Part shown: one piece after another, positions 46,788-55,949 of the stretch
Layout: each line of letters opens with the position of its first letter
Position numbering within the stretch: position 1 is the first letter of the stretch
NCBI RefSeq assembly: GCF_019104945.1
Contig: NZ_JAHRWW010000045.1
Coordinates: forward strand, 1 to 55,949
Length of the DNA: 55,949 nucleotides
Direction: 5' to 3'
Origin: Thermomonas sp.
GTDB taxonomy: Bacteria; Pseudomonadota; Gammaproteobacteria; Xanthomonadales; Xanthomonadaceae
Notes under the pieces: generated by a model
The model's database searches: none
Told to the model about the DNA's origin: nothing
What the model saw: the letters and a program-made list of their open reading frames with translations, nothing else
Made by a program: the position numbers and the translations under genes

Positions 46788-48887
46788 TTACGCGCCCTCG
46801 CCCTCGGTCACAGCCTTGATCGACAGGCGGATGCGGCCCTGCTTGTCCACTTCCAGCACCTTGACCTTGACCAGATCACCTTCCTTCAGCACATCGGAGA
46901 CCTTCTCCACACGTTCGCTGGAGATCTGCGACACGTGTACCAGACCATCCTTACCCGGTGCGATGGTGACGAACGCGCCGAAGTCCATGATCTTGGCAAC
47001 CTTGCCCTCGTAGATGCGGCCCGGTTCAACGTCGGAGGTGATCTGTTCGATGCGCTGCTTCGCGGCTTGGCCAGCAGCAGCATTGACCGAGGCAACGGTA
47101 ATCGTACCGTCGTCTTGGATATCGATCTGGGTGCCGGTTTCCTTGGTGATCGCTTGGATCACCGAACCGCCCTTGCCGATCACTTCACGGATCTTGTCGG
47201 GGTGGATCTTGATGGTGATCAGACGCGGCGCGTAATCCGACAATTCCGGACGCGCTTCGGTGATGGCCTTGGACATTTCACCAAGGATATGCAGACGACC
47301 CTGCTTGGCCTGCGCCAGCGCGGTCTTCATGATTTCTTCGGTGATCCCTTGGATCTTGATATCCATCTGCAGCGCGGTGATGCCGTGGTCGGAACCGGCC
47401 ACCTTGAAATCCATATCGCCGAGGTGATCTTCGTCACCCAAGATGTCCGACAGCACCACATAGTTACTGTCTTCCTTCACCAGACCCATGGCGATACCAG
47501 CCACCGGGCGCTTCAGCGGCACACCGGCGTCCATCAGGGCGAGCGAGCTGCCGCAGACCGAGGCCATCGACGAAGAACCGTTCGACTCGGTGATTTCCGA
47601 TACCACGCGAATGGTGTACGGGAAGGCTTCCATCCCCGGCATCATGGCCAGCACGCCGCGCTTAGCAAGACGACCGTGGCCGATTTCGCGACGCTTCGGC
47701 GCGCCAAAGCGGCCAGTTTCACCCACCGAATAGGGCGGGAAGTTGTAATGGAACAGGAAGTGTTCTTTCCACTCGCCCGCCACGTCATCCATGATCTGGC
47801 CGTCGCGCGCGGTACCCAGCGTGGTGATCACCAGCGCCTGGGTTTCGCCACGGGTGAACAGCGCCGAACCGTGCACGCGCGGCAGCACGCCCACCTTGCA
47901 GCTGATCGCACGCACGTCCGACAGCGCACGGCCGTCGATACGCACCTTGGTGGACAGCACCGAGTCGCGCAGAGTGTGGTATTCCAGCTCGCCAAATTCT
48001 TTGGCAAGTTCCGCCGAGGCCCAGCCTTCGGCTTCCGCACGGCCCGCCAGTGTTTCCATCACGTCTTTCTTGATCGCCGAGATGGCGTCGCGGCGCTGCA
48101 GCTTGTCGCGCACTTGGAACGCTTCGGCCAGCTTGCTGCCCACAGCTTCCTTCAGCGCAGCGATCAGCGCTACGTTCTTTTCCGGAGCCTGCCAGGTGCT
48201 GGCGGGGGTATTGGCTTCTGCTACCAATTCGTTGATGGCTTGAATGGCCTTTTGCATTTCGCGGTGACCAAACACCACCGCGCCCAGCATCACGTCTTCC
48301 GACAGTTCCTTGGCTTCCGATTCCACCATCAGCACGGCGCTCGCGGTACCGGCAACAACGAGCTCTAGCTCGGAGTCTTTCAGCTCGGTCACGCTCGGGT
48401 TGAGGATGTATTGGCCGTTCTTGTAGCCCACCTTGGCCGCACCGATGGGGCCCTGGAAGGGCGTGCCGCACAGCGCCAACGCAGCCGAAGCGCCGATCAG
48501 CGCAGGAACGTCGCCCTCAATTTCCGGGTTCAGCGACATCAACGTGGCGATGATCTGCACTTCGTTTTTGTAGTCTTCCGGGAACAGCGGGCGGATCGGG
48601 CGGTCGATCAGGCGGCTGATCAGGGTTTCCTTCTCGGTTGCGCGGCCTTCGCGCTTGAAGAAACCACCCGGGATGCGGCCACCGGCGTAGAACTTTTCTT
48701 GGTAATCGACAGTCAGCGGGAAGAAGTCTTGACCTTCACGCGCCGACTTCGCGGCAACGGCGGTGACCAGCACTTCGGTGCCATCAACCTTGACCAGCAC
48801 TGCGCCGCCAGCCTGACGGGCGATTTCGCCGGTTTCGAGGGTGACCTGATGGTTGCCGTATTGGAAGGTTTTACTAATCTTTGCCAC
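46788..48887 (-). CDS. pnp: Polyribonucleotide nucleotidyltransferase (PNPase)
   Basis: Phosphorolytic 3'-5' exoribonuclease of the degradosome. The 699-residue protein has two RNase PH domains (first [21 protein letters not shown]; second with [19 protein letters not shown]), a KH domain ([15 protein letters not shown]) and an S1 domain ending [12 protein letters not shown] start at GTG 48887 ([10 protein letters not shown]), which has AAGGA 7 bases upstream; the ATG 23 codons earlier adds sequence absent from PNPase. A leader hairpin at 48917-48940 could be an RNase III target for autoregulation as in E. coli. Confidence 0.96.
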   Translation of the reverse strand: MAKISKTFQYGNHQVTLETGEIARQAGGAVLVKVDGTEVLVTAVAAKSAREGQDFFPLTVDYQEKFYAGGRIPGGFFKREGRATEKETLISRLIDRPIRPLFPEDYKNEVQIIATLMSLNPEIEGDVPALIGASAALALCGTPFQGPIGAAKVGYKNGQYILNPSVTELKDSELELVVAGTASAVLMVESEAKELSEDVMLGAVVFGHREMQKAIQAINELVAEANTPASTWQAPEKNVALIAALKEAVGSKLAEAFQVRDKLQRRDAISAIKKDVMETLAGRAEAEGWASAELAKEFGELEYHTLRDSVLSTKVRIDGRALSDVRAISCKVGVLPRVHGSALFTRGETQALVITTLGTARDGQIMDDVAGEWKEHFLFHYNFPPYSVGETGRFGAPKRREIGHGRLAKRGVLAMMPGMEAFPYTIRVVSEITESNGSSSMASVCGSSLALMDAGVPLKRPVAGIAMGLVKEDSNYVVLSDILGDEDHLGDMDFKVAGSDHGITALQMDIKIQGITEEIMKTALAQAKQGRLHILGEMSKAITEARPELSDYAPRLITIKIHPDKIREVIGKGGSVIQAITKETGTQIDIQDDGTITVASVNAAAGQAAKQRIEQITSDVEPGRIYEGKVAKIMDFGAFVTIAPGKDGLVHVSQISSERVEKVSDVLKEGDLVKVKVLEVDKQGRIRLSIKAVTEGEGA

Positions 48888-48916
48888 GATGGAATCCTTG
48901 ATGTCTGGTGCGCTAA

Positions 48917-48940
48917 CGCAGGCAAGCCCCGCTTGCTGCG
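48917..48940 (-). other. Hairpin in the pnp leader
   Basis: CGCA-G-GCAAGC and GCTTGC-TGCG pair over 10 bases with one bulge and a 3-base loop, 30 bases upstream of the pnp start. In E. coli a leader stem at this place is cut by RNase III for PNPase autocontrol; that role here is inferred. Confidence 0.45.
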
Positions 48941-49011
48941 CTGCATCGCTCGTCACGATGCGAAATGCGGCTAGGCCGCGCCGATAAAATTTTCAGGTAC
49001 TTCTAAAACGA

Positions 49012-49037
49012 ACCGCGGCGCATCGCTGCGCCGCGGT
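49012..49037 (-). terminator. Hairpin terminator/attenuator between rpsO and pnp
   Basis: ACCGCGGCGCA and TGCGCCGCGGT form a perfect 11-bp stem with a 4-base loop. On the minus strand it is followed by TTCGTTTTAG, a weak U-tract, 11 bases after the rpsO stop. It corresponds in place to the rpsO t1 terminator of E. coli, which partly reads through into pnp. Confidence 0.65.
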
Positions 49038-49048
49038 GGGTAGATCGA

Positions 49049-49309
49049 TTAACGACGCAGGCCAAGTTTGCCAATCAGCGCCTTATAGCGCTCTGCGTCT
49101 TTCTTGTGCAGATAGTCGAGCAGGCTGCGGCGGCGGTTGACCATCATCAGCAGACCACGACGGCTGTGGTGATCCTGCTTATGCGCCTTGAAATGCTCGG
49201 TGAGCTGTTCGATGCGGGCGGTCAGCAGAGCGACCTGCACTTCCGGCGAACCGGTGTCGTTGTCGCCGCGCTTGTGTTCGTTAATAACTTTTTGTGTATC
49301 GATGGACAT
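49049..49309 (-). CDS. rpsO: 30S ribosomal protein S15
   Basis: Primary 16S rRNA-binding protein of the central domain. The 86-residue protein reads [29 protein letters not shown] and ends with the basic [27 protein letters not shown]. It has its own promoter inside the end of truB. The leader holds a CCCGG/CCGGG hairpin (49362-49375) and a TGCTCA/TGAGCA stem near the expected transcript start, possibly for S15 autoregulation as in E. coli. Confidence 0.97.
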   Translation of the reverse strand: MSIDTQKVINEHKRGDNDTGSPEVQVALLTARIEQLTEHFKAHKQDHHSRRGLLMMVNRRRSLLDYLHKKDAERYKALIGKLGLRR

Positions 49310-49412
49310 GCTGTGCCTCGTAGTCGCATAACCGGCAGGAACGAAGAAACGCCTCGCACCGCCCGGTTCGCCGGGGTGATAAAAAATTGAATGTGCTCAA
49401 ATGAGCAGCGGA

Positions 49413-49442
49413 ATTATAACGCGACTCTGCCAAGACGGGCAA
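49413..49442 (-). promoter_or_regulatory. Internal promoter of rpsO
   Basis: On the minus strand TTGCCC (49442-49437) and a perfect TATAAT (49418-49413) are 18 bases apart, about 105 bases before the rpsO start, at the position of the E. coli rpsO promoter. Confidence 0.65.
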
Positions 49443-49458
49443 CGCACCTGGGTGTTGC

Positions 49459-50427
49459 CTATTCAGGCTGCGGGCGAAACATCCGCGCCGGGCGCAAGCC
49501 GCCATCGGCATCGACCTCGCCAAGACCCAGACCACGGCCGTGCTCATCCAGTATCGCCACCTGCTGGCCCAGTGGCGAATAAGGCCCGCGCAGCCCTTGC
49601 CCGTGACACAAACGCTGCGCTTGAACAGTGTTCACACGCACTTCTGGCCACGACGCCATGCCCGCTTCAATCGGCAGCAGGCAGGCTTCTAGTACGCGCT
49701 CCCCAGCCTGTTCGCGCAGCGCTTCTAATGCGTCTAATGTCCACATCCTAGGCTCGCGAAATGGGTCCACCCACAGCCTACGCAGCTCCGCGACGTGCGC
49801 GCCGCAGCCAAGCAGTTCACCGAGATCACGCACAAGGCTGCGCACATACGTGCCTGAGCCACATTCCACATGCAAGCGCAATTGCGGAACATCACCATCG
49901 AGCAGGTCGGCCGCGTTGAGCAAATCGAAGCGGTGCACTTCAATCTCGCGTGCGTCCACTTCAATCACTTCACCGCGTCGCGCTTTTAGGTACAGCGGCT
50001 CGCCGCCGCGCTTGAGCGCAGAATAAATCGGCGGGCGCTGCTGGATGCGCCCAGTGAGTTGGCGCAGCGCAGCGTCGATCATATCGATCGTTAACGCCGC
50101 CACAGGCCGTTCACGCAACACCTGCCCTTCGGCGTCGTCGGTATCGGTCACAACGCCCAAGCGTGCGACTGTTTCATACGCTTTGCGCGCACCGAGCAGC
50201 CCACCCGCAATTTTGGTGGCCTCACCAAAACACACGGGAAGTAAGCCTGTAGCAAGCGGATCAAGGCTGCCGGTATGGCCGCCTTTTTCAGCGCGAAATA
50301 AATGGCGCACGCGCTGCAAGGCTTGGTTAGACGACAAGCCTTGTGGTTTGTCGAGCAGCAGCAAACCGTCTAAGCGACGAAAGACAGTACGCGAACGACG
50401 CTCGCGCGAATTATTCGTCTTGGCCAC
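49459..50427 (-). CDS. truB: tRNA pseudouridine-55 synthase TruB
   Basis: Makes pseudouridine 55 in the T-loop of all tRNAs. The protein has RRLDGLLLLDKPQGLSS at its start, and the catalytic Asp in GGHTGSLDPLATGLLPVCFGEATK. Next is RGGEPLYLKARRGE, then a PUA-like C-terminus with IEAGMASWPEV. No in-frame ATG lies before the conserved start. I propose the GTG at 50427 (322 aa), which overlaps the 3' end of rbfA by 17 bases; the start is less sure than the gene. Confidence 0.94.
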   Translation of the reverse strand: MAKTNNSRERRSRTVFRRLDGLLLLDKPQGLSSNQALQRVRHLFRAEKGGHTGSLDPLATGLLPVCFGEATKIAGGLLGARKAYETVARLGVVTDTDDAEGQVLRERPVAALTIDMIDAALRQLTGRIQQRPPIYSALKRGGEPLYLKARRGEVIEVDAREIEVHRFDLLNAADLLDGDVPQLRLHVECGSGTYVRSLVRDLGELLGCGAHVAELRRLWVDPFREPRMWTLDALEALREQAGERVLEACLLPIEAGMASWPEVRVNTVQAQRLCHGQGLRGPYSPLGQQVAILDEHGRGLGLGEVDADGGLRPARMFRPQPE

Positions 50428-50782
50428 GGGGGCGCAGATCGTCGAGATCACGCAGCAAATTATCGATACGTTCGCCGCGATCCACCGACTCATCGTAGTG
50501 GAAGTGCAGCTCCGGCACGTGCCGCAGCTTGACTGCACGCGCCAACTGGTAGCGAATCTCCGGTGCCAGTGCTTTAAGCGCCTTCACTGTTTCTGCCGCA
50601 CGCTCAGACTGCAGCACGGTGACGAACACTTTGGCATGCGCCATGTCGCGGGTCACTTCAACGTCGGACACACTGGACGAAGCCAAGCCGTGCTCGCGCA
50701 CGAACGCATGTACCAACGTACCCAGCTCACGACGGAGCTGGGCAGAAACGCGGTCGGTGCGATGAAAAGATTTTTGTGCCAT
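50411..50782 (-). CDS. rbfA: Ribosome-binding factor A
   Basis: Cold-shock and 30S maturation factor. The 123-residue protein begins MAQKSFHRTDRVSAQLRREL and has the KH-type segment HAKVFVTVL and VKLRHVPELHFHYDESVDRGERID, both diagnostic. The ATG at 50782 has GGTGAG close upstream; an in-frame GTG four codons earlier is the alternative. It is 15 bases after infB. Confidence 0.95.
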   Translation of the reverse strand: MAQKSFHRTDRVSAQLRRELGTLVHAFVREHGLASSSVSDVEVTRDMAHAKVFVTVLQSERAAETVKALKALAPEIRYQLARAVKLRHVPELHFHYDESVDRGERIDNLLRDLDDLRPRGQDE

Positions 50783-50797
50783 AGCCTCACCCACGCC

Positions 50798-53434
50798 TTA
50801 CAGCGTGCGCTGCACCTCGATACGCTCGAAGCACTCGATCTTATCGCCGGGCTTCACTTGATCGTAGCCCTTCACGCCAATGCCGCACTCGGTGCCGTTG
50901 CGCACTTCGTCCACATTGTCTTGGAAGCGGCGCAGCGAATCGAGTTCGCCCGAGAAGATCACGGTGTCGTCGCGCAGCACGCGGATCGGCTTGCCCTTGC
51001 GGATCACGCCTTCCACCACCACCGAGCCAGCAATCGAGCCAAACTTGGAATGACGGAACACCTGCTGCACTTCGGCGGTACCGATAATTTCTTCGCGCAC
51101 TTCCTTGCCCAGCACGCCCGACGCAATTTGCTTCACCTGATCGATCACGTCATAGATGATCGAGAAGTAGCGAAGATCAATGCCGTTGTTTTCGATCAAC
51201 TTACGCGCCGAGGCATCGGCACGCACGTTGAAGCCGATCACCGCCGCCTTCGACGTTGCCGCCAGCTGTGCATCGGATTCGGTGATGCCACCCACGCCCG
51301 AGCCAATCACGTTGATCTTGATCTGATCGTTCGACAGGCCCGTGAGTGCTTCACGCAGGGCCTGCATGGTGCCGTGCACGTCGGCCTTCACCACCAAGTT
51401 CAGGCTGAGCTGGCTTGCACCATCGCCCATCTGCGCCAAGATGTCTTCCATGCGGTTGCCTGCCGATGCAACAAGGCGCAGCTCACGGCGCTTGGTATCA
51501 CGCTGCTGGGCCACATCTTTGGCGAGGCGTTCATCGGCCACCACCACGAAATCGTCGCCCGCTTCCGGCACACCGGACAGACCAAGGATCTGCACAGGAA
51601 TCGACGGGCCAGCCGACTGCACTTGGCTGCCCGTTTCATCAAACAGCGCACGCACGCGGCCATACTGAATGCCGCAGACAAGATAGTCGCCCTTGTTGAG
51701 CTCGCCTTGCTGCACCAGCACCGTAGCCACCGGGCCACGGCCCTTATCGAGTGCCGATTCAATGACCACACCCGTGGCGCGGCCTTCCGGCACTGCCTTG
51801 AGGTCGAGCACTTCGGCCTGCAGCAAGATCGCATCCAGTAGGTCGTCAACACCTTGACCCGTTTTCGCCGACAGCTCCACCATCTGCACGTCGCCACCGA
51901 AATCTTCGGACACCACTTCGTGCGCCAGCAGGTCACTCTTCACGCGTGACGGATCGGCATCGGCTTTATCAATTTTGTTGATCGCCACGATCAACGGAAC
52001 CTTCGCCACCTTGGCGTGCTGAATGGCTTCCACCGTCTGCGGCATCACACCGTCATCGGCGGCCACCACCAACACCACGATGTCGGTGAGCTTGGCACCA
52101 CGCTGACGCATTTGGGTAAACGCGGCGTGACCGGGGGTATCGAGGAAACTCACCACACCCTTCGGCGTTTCAACATGGTACGCACCGATGTGCTGAGTAA
52201 TGCCACCGGCTTCACCCGGCGCCACCTTGGTGCGGCGAATGTAGTCGAGCAGCGAGGTTTTACCGTGGTCAACGTGACCCATGATGGTCACTACCGGCGG
52301 ACGCACCGTCAAATCGCCCTGTACTTCTTCAGTCAAAGCCAGCAATTCGGACTCGGCGTCGTTGGCTTCTGCTGCAACCGCCTTATGGCCCAGTTCTTCG
52401 GTAACCAGCACCGCGGTATCGTGGTCGATGGTTTGGGTGATGGTCACCATCACGCCCATCTTGAACAGCGCCTTGACCACATCGCCGCCCTTTACCGCAA
52501 GCTTCTGCGCAAGATCGGCCACGGTGATCGCATCACCGATCGCCACTTCACGCACCACAGGATCCACTGGCTTATTGAAGCCAGTACCCGTGCGCGACTG
52601 ATCCATTGCGCGCTTGCCCGGCTTCGCCTTGCCGCGCGCACCACCGCCACCACGGCGCGAACGATCGCCGTCGTTTAAATGCAGCTTGCCAGCAAAACGC
52701 GAGGCGCTATCACTTTCTTCCGCCCCCGATTGCATTGAGTGCGAACCACGGTGCGGCTTCGGCTTCGCCGCTGTACTGGAGCGCTCGGCCTCACGTACAG
52801 GTGCTGCGGGTTTCGCATGGCCATGCCCGTGCGATTTCGTTTTGCTTGCTGCAGCGGCCTCCAGTTTCACCTCGGCCTCAACCTCGGCTTCTACGACCTG
52901 CTCTGCGGCCTTTGCGGCTTCACGTGCTTCCGCCTCTTGTTCAAGACGACGCTTTTCGGCCTGTGCTTCAGCACGCACACGGTCTTTTTCTGCGAGCTCT
53001 TGCTGCTCGGCTAAATTGCGCGCGCGCGATTCTTCAAGCTTACGCAGCGCATCGGCGCGCTCAGCATCCAGCCTTTCAGCGGTGCTTAAACCACCCGCCT
53101 TACCAGCGCCCGGTTTAAGCGTGATTTTCTTACGCGTGGTCACCTCAACCGTGCTGCTACCGCGCCCGCTCTTACCCGCTGCGCCAACCGTAATTTCCTG
53201 TTTGCGGCTGCGATTCAGAACGATTTTACCCGGCGCGATTGCTTCGTCTGGGCTGCTCTCGGCTTTCCCGTGCGCACGACGCAAAAAGCCGTGTAGCTTG
53301 AGCTTTTCAGCACTCGTGATGACCTGATCTGGACCACTGAACTTCATGCCGGCCTCAGCCAGCTGCTCGAGCAGTTTATCGACCGGTGTATTCACCAGTT
53401 CGGCCAGCTTGCGGATGGTAGTTTGCTGCGACAT
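50798..53434 (-). CDS. infB: Translation initiation factor IF-2
   Basis: GTPase that brings fMet-tRNA to the ribosome. The 878-residue protein has the N-terminal IF2 domain ([21 protein letters not shown]), a long charged Ala/Glu/Arg/Lys linker (residues about 95-300), and the G domain with [20 protein letters not shown] and NKID. The C-terminal domains include [16 protein letters not shown] and [14 protein letters not shown]. The start at 53434 (MSQQTT) avoids a 14-residue extension with no similarity to IF2. It follows nusA by 65 bases. Confidence 0.97.
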   Translation of the reverse strand: MSQQTTIRKLAELVNTPVDKLLEQLAEAGMKFSGPDQVITSAEKLKLHGFLRRAHGKAESSPDEAIAPGKIVLNRSRKQEITVGAAGKSGRGSSTVEVTTRKKITLKPGAGKAGGLSTAERLDAERADALRKLEESRARNLAEQQELAEKDRVRAEAQAEKRRLEQEAEAREAAKAAEQVVEAEVEAEVKLEAAAASKTKSHGHGHAKPAAPVREAERSSTAAKPKPHRGSHSMQSGAEESDSASRFAGKLHLNDGDRSRRGGGGARGKAKPGKRAMDQSRTGTGFNKPVDPVVREVAIGDAITVADLAQKLAVKGGDVVKALFKMGVMVTITQTIDHDTAVLVTEELGHKAVAAEANDAESELLALTEEVQGDLTVRPPVVTIMGHVDHGKTSLLDYIRRTKVAPGEAGGITQHIGAYHVETPKGVVSFLDTPGHAAFTQMRQRGAKLTDIVVLVVAADDGVMPQTVEAIQHAKVAKVPLIVAINKIDKADADPSRVKSDLLAHEVVSEDFGGDVQMVELSAKTGQGVDDLLDAILLQAEVLDLKAVPEGRATGVVIESALDKGRGPVATVLVQQGELNKGDYLVCGIQYGRVRALFDETGSQVQSAGPSIPVQILGLSGVPEAGDDFVVVADERLAKDVAQQRDTKRRELRLVASAGNRMEDILAQMGDGASQLSLNLVVKADVHGTMQALREALTGLSNDQIKINVIGSGVGGITESDAQLAATSKAAVIGFNVRADASARKLIENNGIDLRYFSIIYDVIDQVKQIASGVLGKEVREEIIGTAEVQQVFRHSKFGSIAGSVVVEGVIRKGKPIRVLRDDTVIFSGELDSLRRFQDNVDEVRNGTECGIGVKGYDQVKPGDKIECFERIEVQRTL

Positions 53435-53499
53435 TCGATTTCGTTGTCCTAGGCCATCTTGGAAGATGGCCAACATATGTGAATTGTAGGAAGACGGGT

Positions 53500-54987
53500 T
53501 TATTCAAACCAATGCTTACGCGCTTCCATAATCAGCGCGGCGGCACGTTCTTCGCCCATGTCTTCAATATCGGCGATTTCGTCCGTCGCCATTTCGGCCA
53601 AATCTTCACGCGTGCAAACGCCGCGCTCGGCCAGCGCATAGGCGGTTGCTTCGTTCATACCTGCCAGCTCCAGAAGGTCTGCTGCGGGCTGGCGATCTTC
53701 CAAGCCTTCCTCTGCGGCCAGCGCATCGTTTAGCAAGGCATCGCGCGCGCGCGAACGCAGTTCTTCCACAACGTCTTCGTCGAAACCGTCCACTGCCAGC
53801 AGTTCGGCCACCGGCACATACGCGATTTCTTCAACAGTGGAGAAGCCTTCACCCACCAAGATACCGGCGATTTCATCGTCCACTTCCAGCTTGTCGACGA
53901 ACAGCTTACGCGCCGCGCCCTGCTCGGCTTCAGACTTCGCCTGCACTTGGTCTGCGGTCATTACGTTGAGCTGCCAGCCGGTCAGACGGCTAGCAAGACG
54001 CACGTTCTGGCCGCCGCGACCGATGGCCTTGGCAAGATTTTCTTCAGCCACCGCCAGATCCATTGCATGCTTGTCTTCATCGACGATGATCGACTGCACT
54101 TCCGCCGGGGCCATCGCGTTGATCACGAACTGCGCCGGGTTATCGCTCCATAGCACGATGTCCACGCGCTCGCCGTTCAACTCATTTGTGACCGCCTGTA
54201 CGCGCGAACCGCGCATACCAATGCAGGCACCGATCGGATCGGTGCGGTTATCGTGCGCCAGCACCGCGATTTTGGCGCGGTCACCCGGATCGCGGGCACA
54301 GGCCATGATCGACACCAAGCCTTGGCCCACTTCTGGCACTTCCAGCTTAAACAGCTCCATCATGAACTCAGGCGCGGCGCGGCTGATAAACAGCTGCGGG
54401 CCGCGCTGTTCGGAGCGCACGTCAAACAGGTAGCCGCGCACACGGTCGCCGGTGCGTAGCACGTCACGCGGGATGCCCTTATCTTTCGCAATGATGGCTT
54501 CGGCGTTGCCGCCGAGGTCCACATAAATATTGCCGCGCTCAACGCGTTTCACCACGCCTGTTACCAGCTCGCCCACGCGGTCTTTCCACGCGTCCACCAC
54601 CTGCTGACGCTCGGCCTCGCGCACGCGCTGCACGATCACCTGTTTGGCGGCCTGCGCAGCAATGCGCCCAAACCCGGGGTTTTCAATTTGTTCTTCGATA
54701 TAGTCGCCCACTTCCACTTCGTCGCTATCGTCCAGTGCGTCCATCAGGCGCAACTGGCGATCCGGAGATTCCATCACTACATCGTCGGCCACCACTTCCC
54801 AACGGCGGAACGTTTCGTAACTACCGTCCTTGGGGTCGATCTGCACGCGCACCAACACGTCTTGGTCGATGTAGCGTTTCTTTGCCGCCGAGGCGAGCGC
54901 CGCTTCAATGGCTTCCAGAATCACCGACTCCGGCACACCCTTCTCGGCAGCTACCGCATCGACAACTAGCAACAGTTCCTTGCTCAT
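53500..54987 (-). CDS. nusA: Transcription termination/antitermination factor NusA
   Basis: RNA-polymerase-bound elongation factor. The 495-residue protein has the N-terminal polymerase domain ([21 protein letters not shown]), an S1 domain ([22 protein letters not shown]) and two KH domains ([19 protein letters not shown] and [15 protein letters not shown]). Two acidic C-terminal repeats ([17 protein letters not shown] and [14 protein letters not shown]) complete it. It starts 5 bases after rimP. SuhB, also encoded in this window, is a NusA partner in rRNA antitermination. Confidence 0.97.
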   Translation of the reverse strand: MSKELLLVVDAVAAEKGVPESVILEAIEAALASAAKKRYIDQDVLVRVQIDPKDGSYETFRRWEVVADDVVMESPDRQLRLMDALDDSDEVEVGDYIEEQIENPGFGRIAAQAAKQVIVQRVREAERQQVVDAWKDRVGELVTGVVKRVERGNIYVDLGGNAEAIIAKDKGIPRDVLRTGDRVRGYLFDVRSEQRGPQLFISRAAPEFMMELFKLEVPEVGQGLVSIMACARDPGDRAKIAVLAHDNRTDPIGACIGMRGSRVQAVTNELNGERVDIVLWSDNPAQFVINAMAPAEVQSIIVDEDKHAMDLAVAEENLAKAIGRGGQNVRLASRLTGWQLNVMTADQVQAKSEAEQGAARKLFVDKLEVDDEIAGILVGEGFSTVEEIAYVPVAELLAVDGFDEDVVEELRSRARDALLNDALAAEEGLEDRQPAADLLELAGMNEATAYALAERGVCTREDLAEMATDEIADIEDMGEERAAALIMEARKHWFE

Positions 54988-54992
54988 ACCGC

Positions 54993-55610
54993 TTACTCCG
55001 CATCAGGCGACTGCTCGGCCGCCGTCTTGGTGGTGGGATTTTTTTTGGACGCAGGTGTTTTACCCGCAGGTTTTTTCTGCTTGCCCGGCCGCGCATCGCG
55101 CCCGGATTTGTCTTGTGCTGGCGCTAGCCCCAAAGCCACCCAATCGGGCACCAGCTTGGCTTTGTCGATATTGGCGGCATCCACAACGAACTCGACGCCG
55201 TCAATCGCAAACACAATTTGATTGTTGTCAACGCGCGCAATGGCGCCTTGAAAGCGGCGACGTCCGTCTTGCGGCAGCTTCAGCGTCACTTTGGCCGATT
55301 CACCAACAAAGCGCGCAAATTGCACTGCGCCAAATAGTGGGCGATCAAGACCGGGTGATGAAACTTCGAGTGTGTAATTGCTGGTAATCGGGTCTTCGAC
55401 ATCGAGCTGGGCCGAGACTTCACGGCTCACCGCTTCACAATCTTCGATGCCCACCGAGCGCGCATCGGCTTCAGCCGGCGGCACATCGATATACAGACGC
55501 AAGGTGGCGCCACCCGGGGCGGGCAGGTATTCAATACCCAACAACTCAAGCCCAAGTGATGACACCGTGGGCGCGAGCAGTGCGGCGATTTCGTCAGCCT
55601 TATCTGTCAC
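54993..55610 (-). CDS. rimP: Ribosome maturation factor RimP
   Basis: Needed for 30S assembly. The 205-residue protein has the RimP N-domain ([24 protein letters not shown]) and the conserved [15 protein letters not shown], followed by the Sm-like C-domain. Compared with the usual 150-160 residues it carries a Lys/Pro/Ala/Thr-rich tail of about 45 residues ([15 protein letters not shown] and following), probably disordered. It heads the rimP-nusA-infB-rbfA-truB-rpsO-pnp operon. Confidence 0.95.
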   Translation of the reverse strand: MTDKADEIAALLAPTVSSLGLELLGIEYLPAPGGATLRLYIDVPPAEADARSVGIEDCEAVSREVSAQLDVEDPITSNYTLEVSSPGLDRPLFGAVQFARFVGESAKVTLKLPQDGRRRFQGAIARVDNNQIVFAIDGVEFVVDAANIDKAKLVPDWVALGLAPAQDKSGRDARPGKQKKPAGKTPASKKNPTTKTAAEQSPDAE

Positions 55611-55652
55611 GTCTTGCCTACTTAAAAAGAAAAAGTGCGAACACCTAAAACG

Positions 55653-55671
55653 AAAAAAGGCCCAAAGGGCC
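55653..55671 (-). terminator. Intrinsic terminator upstream of rimP (minus strand)
   Basis: GGCCC-TTT-GGGCC on the minus strand is followed by six T. It lies 43 bases before rimP and ends whatever is transcribed from the right. The stretch 55672-55869 between it and the next coding end shows no tRNA or convincing ORF. Confidence 0.65.
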
Positions 55672-55869
55672 CTGTTCCAATAAAGCTGGAGTGTGGGTTT
55701 CTAAAGTTCCGAAAACCACGAGCCCGAATCGATCCGCGTTACTGCCCACGGCAGCCGCTGCATTATCGATAAGGCAGCGAAGGCAATTTTCGCAAAATGC
55801 CTCCACTGAAGGCGCGAAGAGTACTGTATTTACAGGATAAATGCAATATCGATACGCCAGCGCCCCAGC

Positions 55870-55949
55870 CTACTCCTCTGGCTTTAGCACGAAGTCGGCA
55901 AGCCACAAATCACCAGAAACCGTTTGCGCAGCGCCGCCTGACACTGGAT
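55870..55949 (-). CDS. C-terminal end of an unidentified protein (partial)
   Basis: From the window edge one minus-strand frame is open for 25 codons, ending GDLWLADFVLKPEE and a TAG stop at 55872-55870. Base composition is like neighbouring genes. Too little is present to name a family; it could also be chance. Confidence 0.4.
   Translation of the reverse strand, partial: PVSGGAAQTVSGDLWLADFVLKPEE

Noticed and set aside
46935-48368. 477-codon open frame on the plus strand opposite pnp
   Set aside because: It is fully antisense to a certain gene, rich in His/Arg/Gln, with no ribosome site or domain; a codon-bias shadow.
50045-51841. 598-codon open frame on the plus strand opposite truB, rbfA and infB
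   Set aside because: It crosses three certain genes on the other strand and has shadow composition.

Overview
The window looks like a chromosomal segment of a gammaproteobacterium of the Lysobacterales (Xanthomonadales) type. This rests on gene content and order: ndk-rlmN-pilF-rodZ-yfgM-bamB-der and rimP-nusA-infB-rbfA-truB-rpsO-pnp arrays, a MetX of the Xanthomonas type beside a tRNA-Leu, and a FadN/FadA pair behind a PsrA-like regulator. The family and species cannot be fixed from the sequence alone. Nearly all of it is compact core genome; no insertion sequence, CRISPR array or rRNA operon is visible.

Layout. 1-461: the edge of an integrated element. The first 53 codons of a tyrosine-recombinase integrase run off the left end just past the 3' end of guaA, with short repeats in between. 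462-12159 (minus strand): guaA, guaB, folD, a secreted DUF2272 protein, der, bamB, yfgM, rodZ, pilF, rlmN and ndk. 12301-22652: a fatty-acid and polyhydroxybutyrate (PHB) block with psrA, fadN-like and fadA-like genes on the plus strand, phaE-phaC, a small HExxH membrane protein and a 3HB-oligomer hydrolase on the minus strand, then 3-hydroxybutyrate dehydrogenase and an orphan response regulator. 22653-22919: a gene-free convergent intergenic region with two 100-bp repeats full of DnaA boxes and a consensus IHF site between them. 22920-35104: alcohol dehydrogenase, Nudix, tRNA-Ser, LysR/AzoR, serS, tonB, fumC, M13 peptidase, rhomboid, an alkyltransferase-like protein, a small unknown protein and a Pit/DUF47 phosphate transporter with a candidate PhoB box. 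35370-46709: a CorC/HlyC-type transporter, a PhnD-like binding protein coupled to a GGDEF-EAL protein, trmJ/suhB, metX, tRNA-Leu, a periplasmic-propeller diguanylate cyclase and a carbonic anhydrase. 46788-55610 (minus strand): the rimP-to-pnp translation and RNA-decay operon. 55870-55949: the end of an unidentified gene.

How the parts fit. Fatty acids degraded by FadN/FadA under PsrA control yield acetyl-CoA and 3-hydroxyacyl-CoA. PhaEC can store the latter as PHB, and the oligomer hydrolase plus 3-hydroxybutyrate dehydrogenase can recover it. PhaE carries a histone-like Lys/Ala tail that may tie granules to the nucleoid. Two c-di-GMP proteins, one paired with a periplasmic binding protein and one with a beta-propeller sensor, point to envelope sensing of solutes.

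The strongest unexplained signal is the duplicated DnaA-box/IHF module at 22671-22909. It lies between two converging genes, so it is unlikely to be a promoter, and it resembles a chromosomal DnaA-control locus (datA-, DARS- or origin-like). All functional statements are from reading the sequence; no database search was run.
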